DNA of 64,000 bases from Paracoccaceae bacterium (GTDB taxonomy: Bacteria; Pseudomonadota; Alphaproteobacteria; Rhodobacterales; Rhodobacteraceae). The translations under genes and the position numbers were made by a program. The stretch spans positions 170,035-234,034 of the forward strand of contig JAHYIZ010000001.1 in assembly GCA_019429405.1 (NCBI GenBank), read 5' to 3'. Shown piece by piece: positions 44,916-52,229 of the stretch (position 1 is its first letter; each line of letters opens with the position of its first letter). The notes beneath the pieces were generated by a model, which was given only the letters and a program-made list of their open reading frames with translations, ran no database searches and was not told the origin of the DNA.

Positions 44916-45019
44916 GAACGCCTCTTGCAAGACACAAACTTGGCAAGCGCCCGCCGCTCGGCTAGGGTCCGCGCCGATTTCATCGCGGCGCAACTGCCCG
45001 AATCCAAAAGGAGCGTGTC

Positions 45020-45895
45020 ATGTTCAAAGGGTCGATCCCTGCACTGGTCACGCCGTTCACCAAGAGCGGCGCATTGGATCTGGACGCTCTCAAGAAGCTG
45101 GTGGATTGGCACATTGCCGAGGGCAGCCACGCGCTCGTGCCTTGCGGCACCACCGGCGAAAGCCCGACGCTGAGCCATGAAGAGCATGTGCAGGTCGTGG
45201 CCGAAGTGGTCAAGGCCGCCGCCGGGCGCATCCCTGTGATAGCGGGCGCGGGGTCAAACGCCACGGCCCACGCCGTTGGCCTGATCCGCGAGATGCAGGC
45301 CGTCGGGGCCGACGCCGCGCTGGTGGTGACGCCCTATTATAACAAGCCCACGCAGCGCGGGCTTGTGGCGCATTTCACCGCCATGCACGACGCCTGCACG
45401 CTGCCGATCATCATCTACAACATCCCCGGTCGCTCGGTCATCGACATGACGCCCGAGACGATGGGTGAATTGGCAAAGCTGCCCCGCATCGTTGGGGTGA
45501 AAGACGCCACCGGCAAAATTGAGCGCGTAAGCCTGCAACGCCAGACCTGCGGGCCTGATTTTATCCAGCTTTCGGGCGAAGATGCCTCTGCGCTTGGCTT
45601 CAACGCGCATGGCGGGGTGGGGTGCATTTCGGTGACTGCAAATGTGGCACCCCGGCTTTGCGCCGAATTTCAGGTTGCCATGTTGGCGGGCGACTACGCC
45701 AAGGCTCTGGAGTATCAGGACAAGCTGATGCCGCTGCATACCGCGATCTTCATCGAGCCGGGGCTGGCAGGGGCAAAATATGCGCTTTCGAAGCTTGGGC
45801 TTTGCGGCGAGACGGTGCGGTTGCCACTGACCACCCTGCTGCCCGCCACCAAGGCCGCAATCGACGCCGCCATGCGCCACGCCGGGCTGATCTGA
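45020..45895 (+). CDS. dapA: 4-hydroxy-tetrahydrodipicolinate synthase
   Basis: A 291-residue enzyme that condenses pyruvate with aspartate semialdehyde in lysine and diaminopimelate synthesis. The Schiff-base lysine K161 (GVKDATG), Y133 (IIYNIPGR), R138 and the CGTTGE loop (42-47) are all present, as in E. coli. An AAGGAG ribosome site precedes the ATG. The stop codon lies inside a perfect stem-loop that probably ends the transcript. It is divergent from the transglycosylase gene (104 bases). Confidence 0.96.
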   Translation: MFKGSIPALVTPFTKSGALDLDALKKLVDWHIAEGSHALVPCGTTGESPTLSHEEHVQVVAEVVKAAAGRIPVIAGAGSNATAHAVGLIREMQAVGADAALVVTPYYNKPTQRGLVAHFTAMHDACTLPIIIYNIPGRSVIDMTPETMGELAKLPRIVGVKDATGKIERVSLQRQTCGPDFIQLSGEDASALGFNAHGGVGCISVTANVAPRLCAEFQVAMLAGDYAKALEYQDKLMPLHTAIFIEPGLAGAKYALSKLGLCGETVRLPLTTLLPATKAAIDAAMRHAGLI

Positions 45896-45911
45896 CGCGA
45901 AAGCGTCAGAT
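45890..45911 (+). terminator. GAAA-tetraloop hairpin at the dapA stop
   Basis: ATCTGACGC, loop GAAA, GCGTCAGAT form a perfect 9-bp stem. The dapA stop (45893-45895) is inside it. A second hairpin with the same core follows at 45927-45944. Confidence 0.6.
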
Positions 45912-45926
45912 TGGCACTTGGTTGGC

Positions 45927-45944
45927 CTGACGCGAAAGCGTCAG
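45927..45944 (-). terminator. Matching GAAA-tetraloop hairpin at the marR stop
   Basis: CTGACGC-GAAA-GCGTCAG repeats the core of the preceding hairpin exactly. The stop of the convergent marR gene (complement of 45941-45943) lies inside it. The pair likely makes a two-way terminator between convergent genes, although no T-tract is present. Confidence 0.6.
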
Positions 45945-46384
45945 ACCGGCTCTTCCAGCCGCGCGCGCAATTCGCGCAGAACCGGCAGTACGGCGCGCAC
46001 CTTGTCGGGGCCGATGCCGCGCACAAGGTCGGTAATCACCGGCATGAAGGCTGCCACTGCGGCATCTCGCGCAGCGCGCCCCGCCGGGCTGATCGACACG
46101 AATTTGCGCCGCGCGTCATCCCAATCGGGGCGAATATGCACATGCCCCGCCCAGACCAGCTTGGTCAGCGTGTTGGTCATGGCGCCGCGCGTGACATGAA
46201 AGGTCGCGGCCAGTTGCGCCGGGGTGCGTTCCTCGGGGTTGTGGGCAAGATGGTTCAATACCGAGAAATGCGAAATTTCCATGCCCTTGGGCAGCGCCCG
46301 CGAAACCCTGCCACGCGCCAACTGGTCGGTCATGAAGACTTCTGAAAAAAGGGCGGCGGCAAGGGTGTCGGTGACGTCGTTCAT
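45941..46384 (-). CDS. MarR family transcriptional regulator
   Basis: A 147-residue winged-helix regulator. The DNA-binding core is RTPAQLAATFHVTRGAMTNTLTKL (about 53-76) followed by the wing HIRPDWDDARRKFVSISPAG, which matches the MarR pattern of a recognition helix and a DxRxxxVxLTxxG-like wing. It overlaps the end of the nitrilase-family gene by 4 bases, so it is last in the comF-grxC-nit-marR series. Target and ligand are unknown. Confidence 0.88.
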   Translation of the reverse strand: MNDVTDTLAAALFSEVFMTDQLARGRVSRALPKGMEISHFSVLNHLAHNPEERTPAQLAATFHVTRGAMTNTLTKLVWAGHVHIRPDWDDARRKFVSISPAGRAARDAAVAAFMPVITDLVRGIGPDKVRAVLPVLRELRARLEEPV

Positions 46385-47217
46385 AGCTTGTGCACCTCAA
46401 ACCGCCGGTCGTGGGCCAATGAGGGCACGCGGGCGCGGGCGCGGGCGACTTCGGCCAGATCAAGGGTGACAAAGCTTACCCCAGGCTCGGTACCGCCATC
46501 TGCCAGCACCTCACCCCAGGGCGCCACGGCAAGGCTGTGGCCATGGGTGCGCCTTGGCCGCCCGCCATGCGCGGCGTGGCTGCCGCATTGTGCGGGCGCC
46601 AGCACCCAGGCGCCGTTTTCAATGGCACGGGCGCGCAAAAGCGGCTCCCAATGCGCGGCCCCGGTGGTGTCGTTGAAGGCGGCCGGTACCGTCAGCACCT
46701 CGGCCCCGGCATGGGCCAACGCGCGGTAAAGATAGGGAAAGCGCAGATCGTAGCAGACCGACAGACCCAGCCGTGCAAATGGCGTGGGCGCCACCACCGC
46801 AACCGTGCCGGGGCGGTAGCCTTCTGATTCGCGGTAGCGCTCCGTTTCGTTCACATCGACGTCGAACATGTGAATCTTGTCATAGCGCGCTGCAATGGCG
46901 CCATCGGGCGCAATCAGAAAGCTGCGGTTGGCAAAGCGGCCATCGGCCTCGCCGGTCTTCAGCGCCAGAGAGCCAATCAGCAGCCAGACCCCGGCCGCCG
47001 CCGCCTCGGCGCGCAGGGCGGCCAGCGTGGGGTCGGTTTTCTCGGGGTGCAGCACGGCACGCTGATGCGCGCGATCAGAACTGAGAATATTCGTGGCCTC
47101 GGGTGTCAGCACAAAACCCGCCCCCGCCGCTTTCGCTTCGCGCACAAAGCCCAGTGTCACCGGCAGATTCGCTGCCGGGTCATCGCCGACCGATAGCTGG
47201 ATCAGCGCGGCCTTCAC
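46381..47217 (-). CDS. Carbon-nitrogen hydrolase (Nit1/omega-amidase-like)
   Basis: A 278-residue nitrilase-superfamily amidase. The Glu-Lys-Cys triad is visible: E40 (LTPEATN), K114 (RYDKIHMFDVDV) and C155 (LSVCYDLRFPYLYR). RYRESEGYRPG and the C-terminal HGHSLAVAPWGEV are typical of the Nit1/NitFhit branch, whose members hydrolyse deaminated glutathione or omega-amides. That would suit its position next to a glutaredoxin gene (3-base gap). It overlaps marR by 4 bases. The exact substrate is inferred from the branch only. Confidence 0.88.
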   Translation of the reverse strand: MKAALIQLSVGDDPAANLPVTLGFVREAKAAGAGFVLTPEATNILSSDRAHQRAVLHPEKTDPTLAALRAEAAAAGVWLLIGSLALKTGEADGRFANRSFLIAPDGAIAARYDKIHMFDVDVNETERYRESEGYRPGTVAVVAPTPFARLGLSVCYDLRFPYLYRALAHAGAEVLTVPAAFNDTTGAAHWEPLLRARAIENGAWVLAPAQCGSHAAHGGRPRRTHGHSLAVAPWGEVLADGGTEPGVSFVTLDLAEVARARARVPSLAHDRRFEVHKL

Positions 47218-47220
47218 GCC

Positions 47221-47478
47221 CTAGCCCGCCAGCAGTTTGTCAAGTTTGCCAAGGTGGTCGAGCGCATGGATATCATCACAGCCGCCCACATGCTGGCCAC
47301 CAATGAAGATCTGCGGCACCGAGCGTTTGCCGCCCGCGCGCTTGGTCATCGCTACCCTCAGATTGGGGTCGGCGCCCACATCGGTTTCTTCGAACTTCAC
47401 GCCCTTGCGGGTCAAAAGTGCTTTGGCGGCATGGCAGTAGGGGCAGGACCGGGTAGTATAGATCTCAACGCGCTGCAT
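47221..47478 (-). CDS. grxC: Glutaredoxin 3
   Basis: An 85-residue glutathione-dependent disulfide reductase. The dithiol active site CPYC is at 12-15 (TTRSCPYCHAAKALL), and SVPQIFIGGQHVGGCDD carries the cis-Pro and GSH-binding GG-DD segment. An extra non-active-site Cys lies in GGCDD, as in other GrxC proteins. It is cytoplasmic and probably co-transcribed with comF (36 bases upstream) and the amidase (3 bases downstream). Confidence 0.95.
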   Translation of the reverse strand: MQRVEIYTTRSCPYCHAAKALLTRKGVKFEETDVGADPNLRVAMTKRAGGKRSVPQIFIGGQHVGGCDDIHALDHLGKLDKLLAG

Positions 47479-47514
47479 GGGTAAATCCTTCTCTTGGCTG
47501 CGACTATGCGGGAT

Positions 47515-48264
47515 TTAGGTATCCTTCGCAACGCGCGCCAGAGCCAGCACGGAAACGTTTTCGGCGCCTGCGGCAAGGCAGGCATCGGCGCAGGCGGCAA
47601 AGGTGGCGCCCGAGGTCATCACATCATCGACCAGCAGCACATGGCGCCCGGCCAGCAGCACTGCCCGGCGCGGGTTCACCCGCACCGCCCCGGCAAGGTT
47701 GGCAAAGCGCGCATCGCGGTGCAGCCCCTCTTGCGTGGGCGTGGCGCGGGTGCGCTGCAAGAGGTCAGGTGCGTGCGCCAACCCTGCCGATTTTGCCACC
47801 GCGCCCGATAGCAGCGCCGACTGGTTGTAGCGCCGCTTGATCAGGCGCAACCGGTGCAGCGGCACCGGCGCCACCAACATGCCGGGGGCGAGAATGGGGC
47901 TCGCCGCGCGGCCCATCCAGCCTGCCAGCGGGCGCAAAAGGTCAAGCCGGTCACCATGTTTGAGGGCCAAGACCATGCGCCGCGCCGTGTCTTTGTAGAT
48001 CAGCGCCGCGCGGCCACGCTGCCACGGTCGCGCCAGTGTCAGGCAGTCATCGCAAAACTCGGGCGTGCCCTCGTCAACCCCCGGCAGCGGCGCGCCGCAT
48101 TTGTCGCACACCAGCCCGGTGGCAAAGGGCGTGTCGCGCCAGCAGGTGCCGCAAAGCCCGAAGTCCGTGCCGACGCCCTCGCCGCAGGCGATGCAGCGCG
48201 GTGGAAACATCAGGTGCAGCGCCCCTAGCGCCGCGCGCCGAAGCCCCGTAAACTCGCGCACCAT
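47515..48264 (-). CDS. ComF family phosphoribosyltransferase-like protein
   Basis: A 249-residue protein. The N-terminus has two zinc-binding Cys pairs (RCIACGEGV, CGTC, CDKCGAP and FCDDC) and the C-terminal half is a type I phosphoribosyltransferase with the PRPP loop VLLVDDVMTSGAT near residue 212. ComF homologues act in natural DNA uptake in some bacteria and in other roles elsewhere; competence here is not established. Its start codon shares the CATG at 48262-48265 with the divergent methyltransferase-like gene, so their 5' signals lie inside each other's coding sequence. Longer starts are rejected because they run through that neighbour. Confidence 0.88.
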   Translation of the reverse strand: MVREFTGLRRAALGALHLMFPPRCIACGEGVGTDFGLCGTCWRDTPFATGLVCDKCGAPLPGVDEGTPEFCDDCLTLARPWQRGRAALIYKDTARRMVLALKHGDRLDLLRPLAGWMGRAASPILAPGMLVAPVPLHRLRLIKRRYNQSALLSGAVAKSAGLAHAPDLLQRTRATPTQEGLHRDARFANLAGAVRVNPRRAVLLAGRHVLLVDDVMTSGATFAACADACLAAGAENVSVLALARVAKDT

Positions 48265-49084
48265 GACCACGCCACCCCTCCTCACCGATCGCGCCGCACT
48301 GCTGCGCAACCGCGCCCGCGCCCTGGCCGCTGGCCCCGCGCTGTTCTTGCACGCTGACGCCGCCGCCGAAATTGAGGAGAGGCTCAACGAGGTTAACAGA
48401 AGGTTTACAGCACCCGCCGTGGTGACAGGTTTTCCCGCGCCCTGGGCGGAAATATTGCCGCACGCCAAATTCGTGCCCGATGCCGAGGTGCTCGACCTTG
48501 CCCCCGGCGCGCATGATCTGGTGGTTCACGCGCTGGCACTGCACTGGGCGAATGACCCGGTCGGGCAACTGGTGCAATGTCGCCGCGCGCTGGCGCCCGA
48601 CGGGCTGATGCTGGCGGTGATGTTCGGCGGCCAGACGCTGGTCGAATTGCGCGCGGTGCTGGCCGAGGCCGAGGCTAAGCTGACCGGCGGCCTCAGCCCG
48701 CGCGTGCTGCCGATGGCCGAGATTCGCGACCTTGGTGGCCTTTTGCAGCGCGCGGGCTTTGCGCTTCCGGTGGCCGATGTCGCCGCCCGCCCGGTCAGTT
48801 ACCGCGACATGGCGCACCTGATGGCCGACCTGCGCGCCATGGGCGAGGGCAACGCGCTGGCCGCACGCCGCCACACGCCCAGCCCACGCGCGCTTTTTGC
48901 ACAGGCCGCGCGGCTTTACGATGAGACCTTCGGTGACGGCAACGGCCGCATCACCGCCACCTTCGAGCTGATCTACCTCACCGGCTGGGCGCCACACGAA
49001 AGCCAGCAAAAGCCGCTGCGCCCCGGTTCGGCCACACACAGCCTTGCCGCCGTGCTGGCTGCCATTCCACCCCGCAAGGATTGA
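48263..49084 (+). CDS. BioC/NDUFAF5-like methyltransferase-fold protein with degenerate SAM motif
   Basis: A 273-residue protein. The second half of a Rossmann methyltransferase is clear: LVVHALALHWANDPVGQL, RRALAPDGLMLAVMFGGQTLVELR and the C-terminal FELIYLTGWAPHESQQKPLRPGSA-type tail (in parts) match the mitochondrial complex I assembly factor NDUFAF5 and BioC relatives. The glycine-rich SAM motif I expected near residue 50 is missing; the region reads APAVVTGFPAPWAEILPHA. NDUFAF5 acts as a hydroxylase-type assembly factor rather than a methyltransferase, so a complex I role is possible. The ATG at 48263 overlaps the divergent comF ATG. Confidence 0.82.
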   Translation: MTTPPLLTDRAALLRNRARALAAGPALFLHADAAAEIEERLNEVNRRFTAPAVVTGFPAPWAEILPHAKFVPDAEVLDLAPGAHDLVVHALALHWANDPVGQLVQCRRALAPDGLMLAVMFGGQTLVELRAVLAEAEAKLTGGLSPRVLPMAEIRDLGGLLQRAGFALPVADVAARPVSYRDMAHLMADLRAMGEGNALAARRHTPSPRALFAQAARLYDETFGDGNGRITATFELIYLTGWAPHESQQKPLRPGSATHSLAAVLAAIPPRKD

Positions 49085-49131
49085 CGCCCGCCCTTGGTCC
49101 GCTATCTGGGGGCAAAGCAGAAGGGACCACC

Positions 49132-50199
49132 ATGACCAGCGCCACGATCCGCCCCGGCGAAGGCCGCCTTGCCCACGCCCCCGCCGACCACCCGCCCGTC
49201 AAGCGCGCAAAGATCGGCGTGCTGGTGGCCAATCTTGGCACGCCGGACGCCACCGACTATTGGTCGATGCGACGCTACCTGGGCGAGTTCCTTTCGGACA
49301 AGCGGGTGATCGACATTCCGAACTGGAAATGGCAGCCGCTGCTGCAACTGATCATCCTGAGCAAGCGGCCTTTCACCTCAGGCGCCAATTACAAGCTGAT
49401 CTGGAACACCGAGGCGAATGAAAGCCCACTGATGACGATCACAAAGCAACAGGTGGCCAAGCTGCGCGCGGCCGCCAGCGCCGCCTATGGCGAGGCGGTG
49501 CAGATTGAATTCTGCATGCGCTATGGCAACCCCTCGACGCGCTCTGTGGTTGAACGGATGGTGGCCGATGGCTGCGAAAAGATCCTGTTCCTGCCGCTTT
49601 ACCCGCACTACGCGGGCGCCACCTCGGCCACCGCCAACGACGCATTTTTCAAGGCGCTGATGGCGGTGAAGCGCCAGCCAACGGCGCGGGTTGCGGCGGA
49701 ATATTTCGAGCGGCCAAGCTATATCGACGCGCTGGCGCAATCGGTCGAACGTGCCTACAGCGCGCTTGACCGCCGCCCCGATGTGCTGGTGGCCAGTTAC
49801 CACGGCATGCCCAAGCGCTATTTGCTGGAGGGCGACCCCTACCACTGCCAGTGTCAGAAGACCTCGCGCCTGCTGCGCGAACGGCTTGGCTGGGCACCGG
49901 GCAGCATCGACACCAGCTTTCAGTCGGTGTTCGGGCGCGAAGAGTGGCTGAAGCCCTACACGGTCAAGCATGTCGCGGCACTGGCACACGCGGGCAAAAA
50001 GAATATCGCGGTCATCTCACCCGCCTTCGCCGCCGATTGCATCGAGACGCTGGAAGAGATCAAGGGCGAAATCCGTCATGCCTTCGAGGCGGCGGGGGGT
50101 GAAAGCTTCACCTATATTCCCTGCCTCAATGACGATGACGCGCATATTTCTGCGCTGATGGAGGTGGTTTCAAACAACCTTGCAGGCTGGATCGGCTGA
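49132..50199 (+). CDS. hemH: Ferrochelatase
   Basis: A 355-residue enzyme that inserts Fe2+ into protoporphyrin IX, the last step of heme synthesis. Seen motifs are IGVLVANLGTPDATDYWSM at the start of the conserved region, EFCMRYGNPSTRSVVERM, FLPLYPHYAGATSATAND, the metal-site His in ASYHGMPKRYL, and YHCQCQKTSRLL with a Cys pair. VISPAFAADCIETLEEI holds the second conserved Glu/Cys region. The ATG at 49132 leaves an about 20-residue N-terminal tail. It is 47 bases after the preceding gene on the same strand and convergent with an L,D-transpeptidase gene. Confidence 0.95.
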   Translation: MTSATIRPGEGRLAHAPADHPPVKRAKIGVLVANLGTPDATDYWSMRRYLGEFLSDKRVIDIPNWKWQPLLQLIILSKRPFTSGANYKLIWNTEANESPLMTITKQQVAKLRAAASAAYGEAVQIEFCMRYGNPSTRSVVERMVADGCEKILFLPLYPHYAGATSATANDAFFKALMAVKRQPTARVAAEYFERPSYIDALAQSVERAYSALDRRPDVLVASYHGMPKRYLLEGDPYHCQCQKTSRLLRERLGWAPGSIDTSFQSVFGREEWLKPYTVKHVAALAHAGKKNIAVISPAFAADCIETLEEIKGEIRHAFEAAGGESFTYIPCLNDDDAHISALMEVVSNNLAGWIG

Positions 50200-50262
50200 C
50201 CCGGCAGCACCCACGCAAACCTTTCTACCAGGTTAACGTTTCATGTTATCATGCGTGATTCC

Positions 50263-50293
50263 AATGCCTTGGCGGCATTAACACGCGTGTTAA
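50263..50293. other. Hairpin and 16-bp palindrome between hemH and an L,D-transpeptidase gene
   Basis: AATGCC-TTGGC-GGCATT (50263-50279) can form a hairpin, and it is directly followed, sharing two bases, by the perfect palindrome TTAACACGCGTGTTAA (50278-50293). The surroundings (50220-50295) are AT-rich with several GTTAAC-like words. It may terminate the convergent genes or bind a dimeric regulator. The TTAA spacing is 8, not the 7 of CtrA sites. Confidence 0.4.
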
Positions 50294-50300
50294 CACGCCC

Positions 50301-50909
50301 TCAGATCAGCAGCACCTGCGTACCGTTCTTGGTCAGCTCGAACAACTGCTCGATATGCTCGTTGTAAAGCCCGATGCAGCCGTTTGAAGACTTGCGCCCG
50401 ATTTTGCGCGTGTCATGCGTGCCGTGAATGCGGTAATACTGCCAGCTCAGATAAAGCGCGTGCGTGCCGAGCGGATTGTCCGGTCCGGCAGGCACGAAAT
50501 CGGGCCATTCCGGGTTACGGATCTTCATTGCCGGGGTCGGCGCCCATGTCGGGCCAACCACCTTGCGTACCACTTCGGTGCGACCGCGCCGGGTAAGGTC
50601 TTCGCTGGCTGGAACCGAGGTCGGGAACAGCCTGTAGGTGCTCAGGTCCTCAGACCAGAAGTGCAGCGCCCGCGAGGTGATATCGACCAGAATCGCACCG
50701 TTCCTGGTGTTGGAAAAATACGGTTGCCAGTCGAGCGTACGGAACGATGAGATGTTGCGCCGCATGTTGGTGTAAGCGGTGTCTTCATGCACCTCGCCCG
50801 CGTCAAAGGCGGTCTGCGCCAGCGCGGGGGTGGCAAGCCCCGCGCCGATCAACGCGGCGCCGCCCAGAAAGCCGCGGCGGCTGGGGGTGGTGAAACGATC
50901 GTTCGACAT
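50301..50909 (-). CDS. L,D-transpeptidase (YkuD/ErfK type), Tat-exported
   Basis: A 202-residue periplasmic enzyme that forms 3-3 crosslinks or attaches proteins to peptidoglycan. The N-terminus has a twin-arginine signal (SRRGFLGGAALIGAGLATPALA). The YkuD domain follows with YRIHGTHDTRKIG (catalytic-site His) and SSNGCIGLYNEH (catalytic Cys). The usual SHGCIR form has Gly where Arg normally stands. It is convergent with hemH and divergent from the CAP-domain lipoprotein gene. Confidence 0.9.
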   Translation of the reverse strand: MSNDRFTTPSRRGFLGGAALIGAGLATPALAQTAFDAGEVHEDTAYTNMRRNISSFRTLDWQPYFSNTRNGAILVDITSRALHFWSEDLSTYRLFPTSVPASEDLTRRGRTEVVRKVVGPTWAPTPAMKIRNPEWPDFVPAGPDNPLGTHALYLSWQYYRIHGTHDTRKIGRKSSNGCIGLYNEHIEQLFELTKNGTQVLLI

Positions 50910-51075
50910 ACATCAGCTCCTGACTGCCACGGCAAAAACCCGCAGGCAACGGCAGCTACATATTGCGACATTCCGCCGGGCGCAAATCAAACTCCCGTCA
51001 CTCGGCGGTTTCACGCAGAGTTGCGTTTGCCCTTGGCCCTGCAAAGCGGTAATGCTGCGCTCTGAAATTGAACGG

Positions 51076-51594
51076 ATGCCCAAGATGAACCTTTCCAAAG
51101 GCCTGCTCTTCCTGTCGGTGCTGGCGCTCGCTGCCTGCGCGGCCGAGCCGCCATTGCTTGGCCCCGACGGCAAACCGCTGCCGCAGCTTTACAAGATCAG
51201 CGCCTCGGACACCTCGCGCATCACCTTCGGCATTCTCGATTCCGTCAACGCGCTGCGCGCCGCCGCTGGCGCCGCTGCACTGGCTCTCAGCCCCGAGCTT
51301 AACGCCGCCGCCGCCACCCATTCACGCGACATGGCGGTGCAGAACCGCCCGTGGCACTTCGGGTCAGACGGCTCATCCCCGCTCGACCGTGGGCAGCGCG
51401 CCGGGTATGCGGGCAAGGTGCTGGGTGAAAACATCTCGGAGACCTACGAGACCGAAACCGAAACCCTGTCGGCGTGGATGGCCGTGCCCGATACCCGCGA
51501 CGTGGTGATGAACCCCGAGGCCCGCGCGCTCGGGATCGCATGGTATCAGGAACCGTCGGGCAAGATCTGGTGGACGCTGGTCACCGGAGGATAA
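51076..51594 (+). CDS. CAP-domain (SCP-like) lipoprotein
   Basis: A 172-residue exported protein. The signal ends in LALAACAAEP, a good lipobox, so the mature protein is probably lipid-anchored. The CAP domain contains LDSVNALRAAAGAAALALSPELNAAAATHSRDMA and GENISETYETETETLSAWM (in segments), matching the bacterial SCP/PR1-like family whose function is mostly unknown. I use ATG 51076; ATG 51085 would also leave an intact signal. It sits between two L,D-transpeptidase genes, suggesting a cell-envelope role. Confidence 0.85.
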   Translation: MPKMNLSKGLLFLSVLALAACAAEPPLLGPDGKPLPQLYKISASDTSRITFGILDSVNALRAAAGAAALALSPELNAAAATHSRDMAVQNRPWHFGSDGSSPLDRGQRAGYAGKVLGENISETYETETETLSAWMAVPDTRDVVMNPEARALGIAWYQEPSGKIWWTLVTGG

Positions 51595-51621
51595 AGCGCA
51601 TTCCGAAACGTCTGGCCCGGC

Positions 51622-52137
51622 TCAGGCGAAGAGGAAAATCGGGGTGCCGACACGCACCATCGCAAATACCTGTTCGATCTCGCGGTCCTTCAAGGCAATG
51701 CAGCCAGCCGTCCAGTCGCGGCGGAACCACGGCAAAATCGCCCCGCCACCGCCACCATGAATAAAAATGTCGCCGCCGGGCTTGCGCCCCATGGCCTTGG
51801 CCTGCGCCACGTCCTGTTCGTTCGGATAGGAAATCCGCAGGCTCAGATGAAAGGCGCTGTTGGCGTTGCGAAAGTCGATCATGTAGGCGCCTTCGGGGGT
51901 GCGCCCGTCGCCTTCCCATTGCTTGCGGCCCTCGGTGTTGCCGCCCAGCGCGATGCGGTAGGTCTTGACCACCTCTTGCCCCGAAATCAGGTAGAGCTTG
52001 CGCTCGGCCTTGAACACCTGAAGCTGGGTGATCGGCGGGCCGTCATAGCCGCGAAACTTTGACGCCTGCGCGCCCGCGCCTCGCGCCGCAAAAAGCGAGG
52101 CCAGCGAAAGACCAAGGATGGAACGGCGTGAATGCAT
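51622..52137 (-). CDS. L,D-transpeptidase family protein (YafK-like active site)
   Basis: A 171-residue exported protein with a short basic Tat-like or Sec signal (MHSRRSILGLSLASLFAARGAGA). The YkuD domain reads LQVFKAERKLYLISG, then IFIHGGGGG (His) and DWTAGCIALKD (Cys). The TxGCIAL form is closer to YafK/DpaA than to the crosslinking LdtD type; YafK-like enzymes cleave or rearrange protein-peptidoglycan links. It is convergent with the CAP-domain gene (27-base gap). Confidence 0.87.
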   Translation of the reverse strand: MHSRRSILGLSLASLFAARGAGAQASKFRGYDGPPITQLQVFKAERKLYLISGQEVVKTYRIALGGNTEGRKQWEGDGRTPEGAYMIDFRNANSAFHLSLRISYPNEQDVAQAKAMGRKPGGDIFIHGGGGGAILPWFRRDWTAGCIALKDREIEQVFAMVRVGTPIFLFA

Positions 52138-52229
52138 GCTACTGCCCGTATCTGCCACGCGCTTTGCGCGCCTTTTGCGGCTTCATACCCGAAAATGCGG
52201 CCTCTGCCTAGCACCCCGAATGCGGCGCT

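Noticed and set aside
50278-50293. TTAA-N8-TTAA considered as a CtrA site
   Set aside because: The CtrA consensus has 7 bases between TTAA halves; here there are 8.
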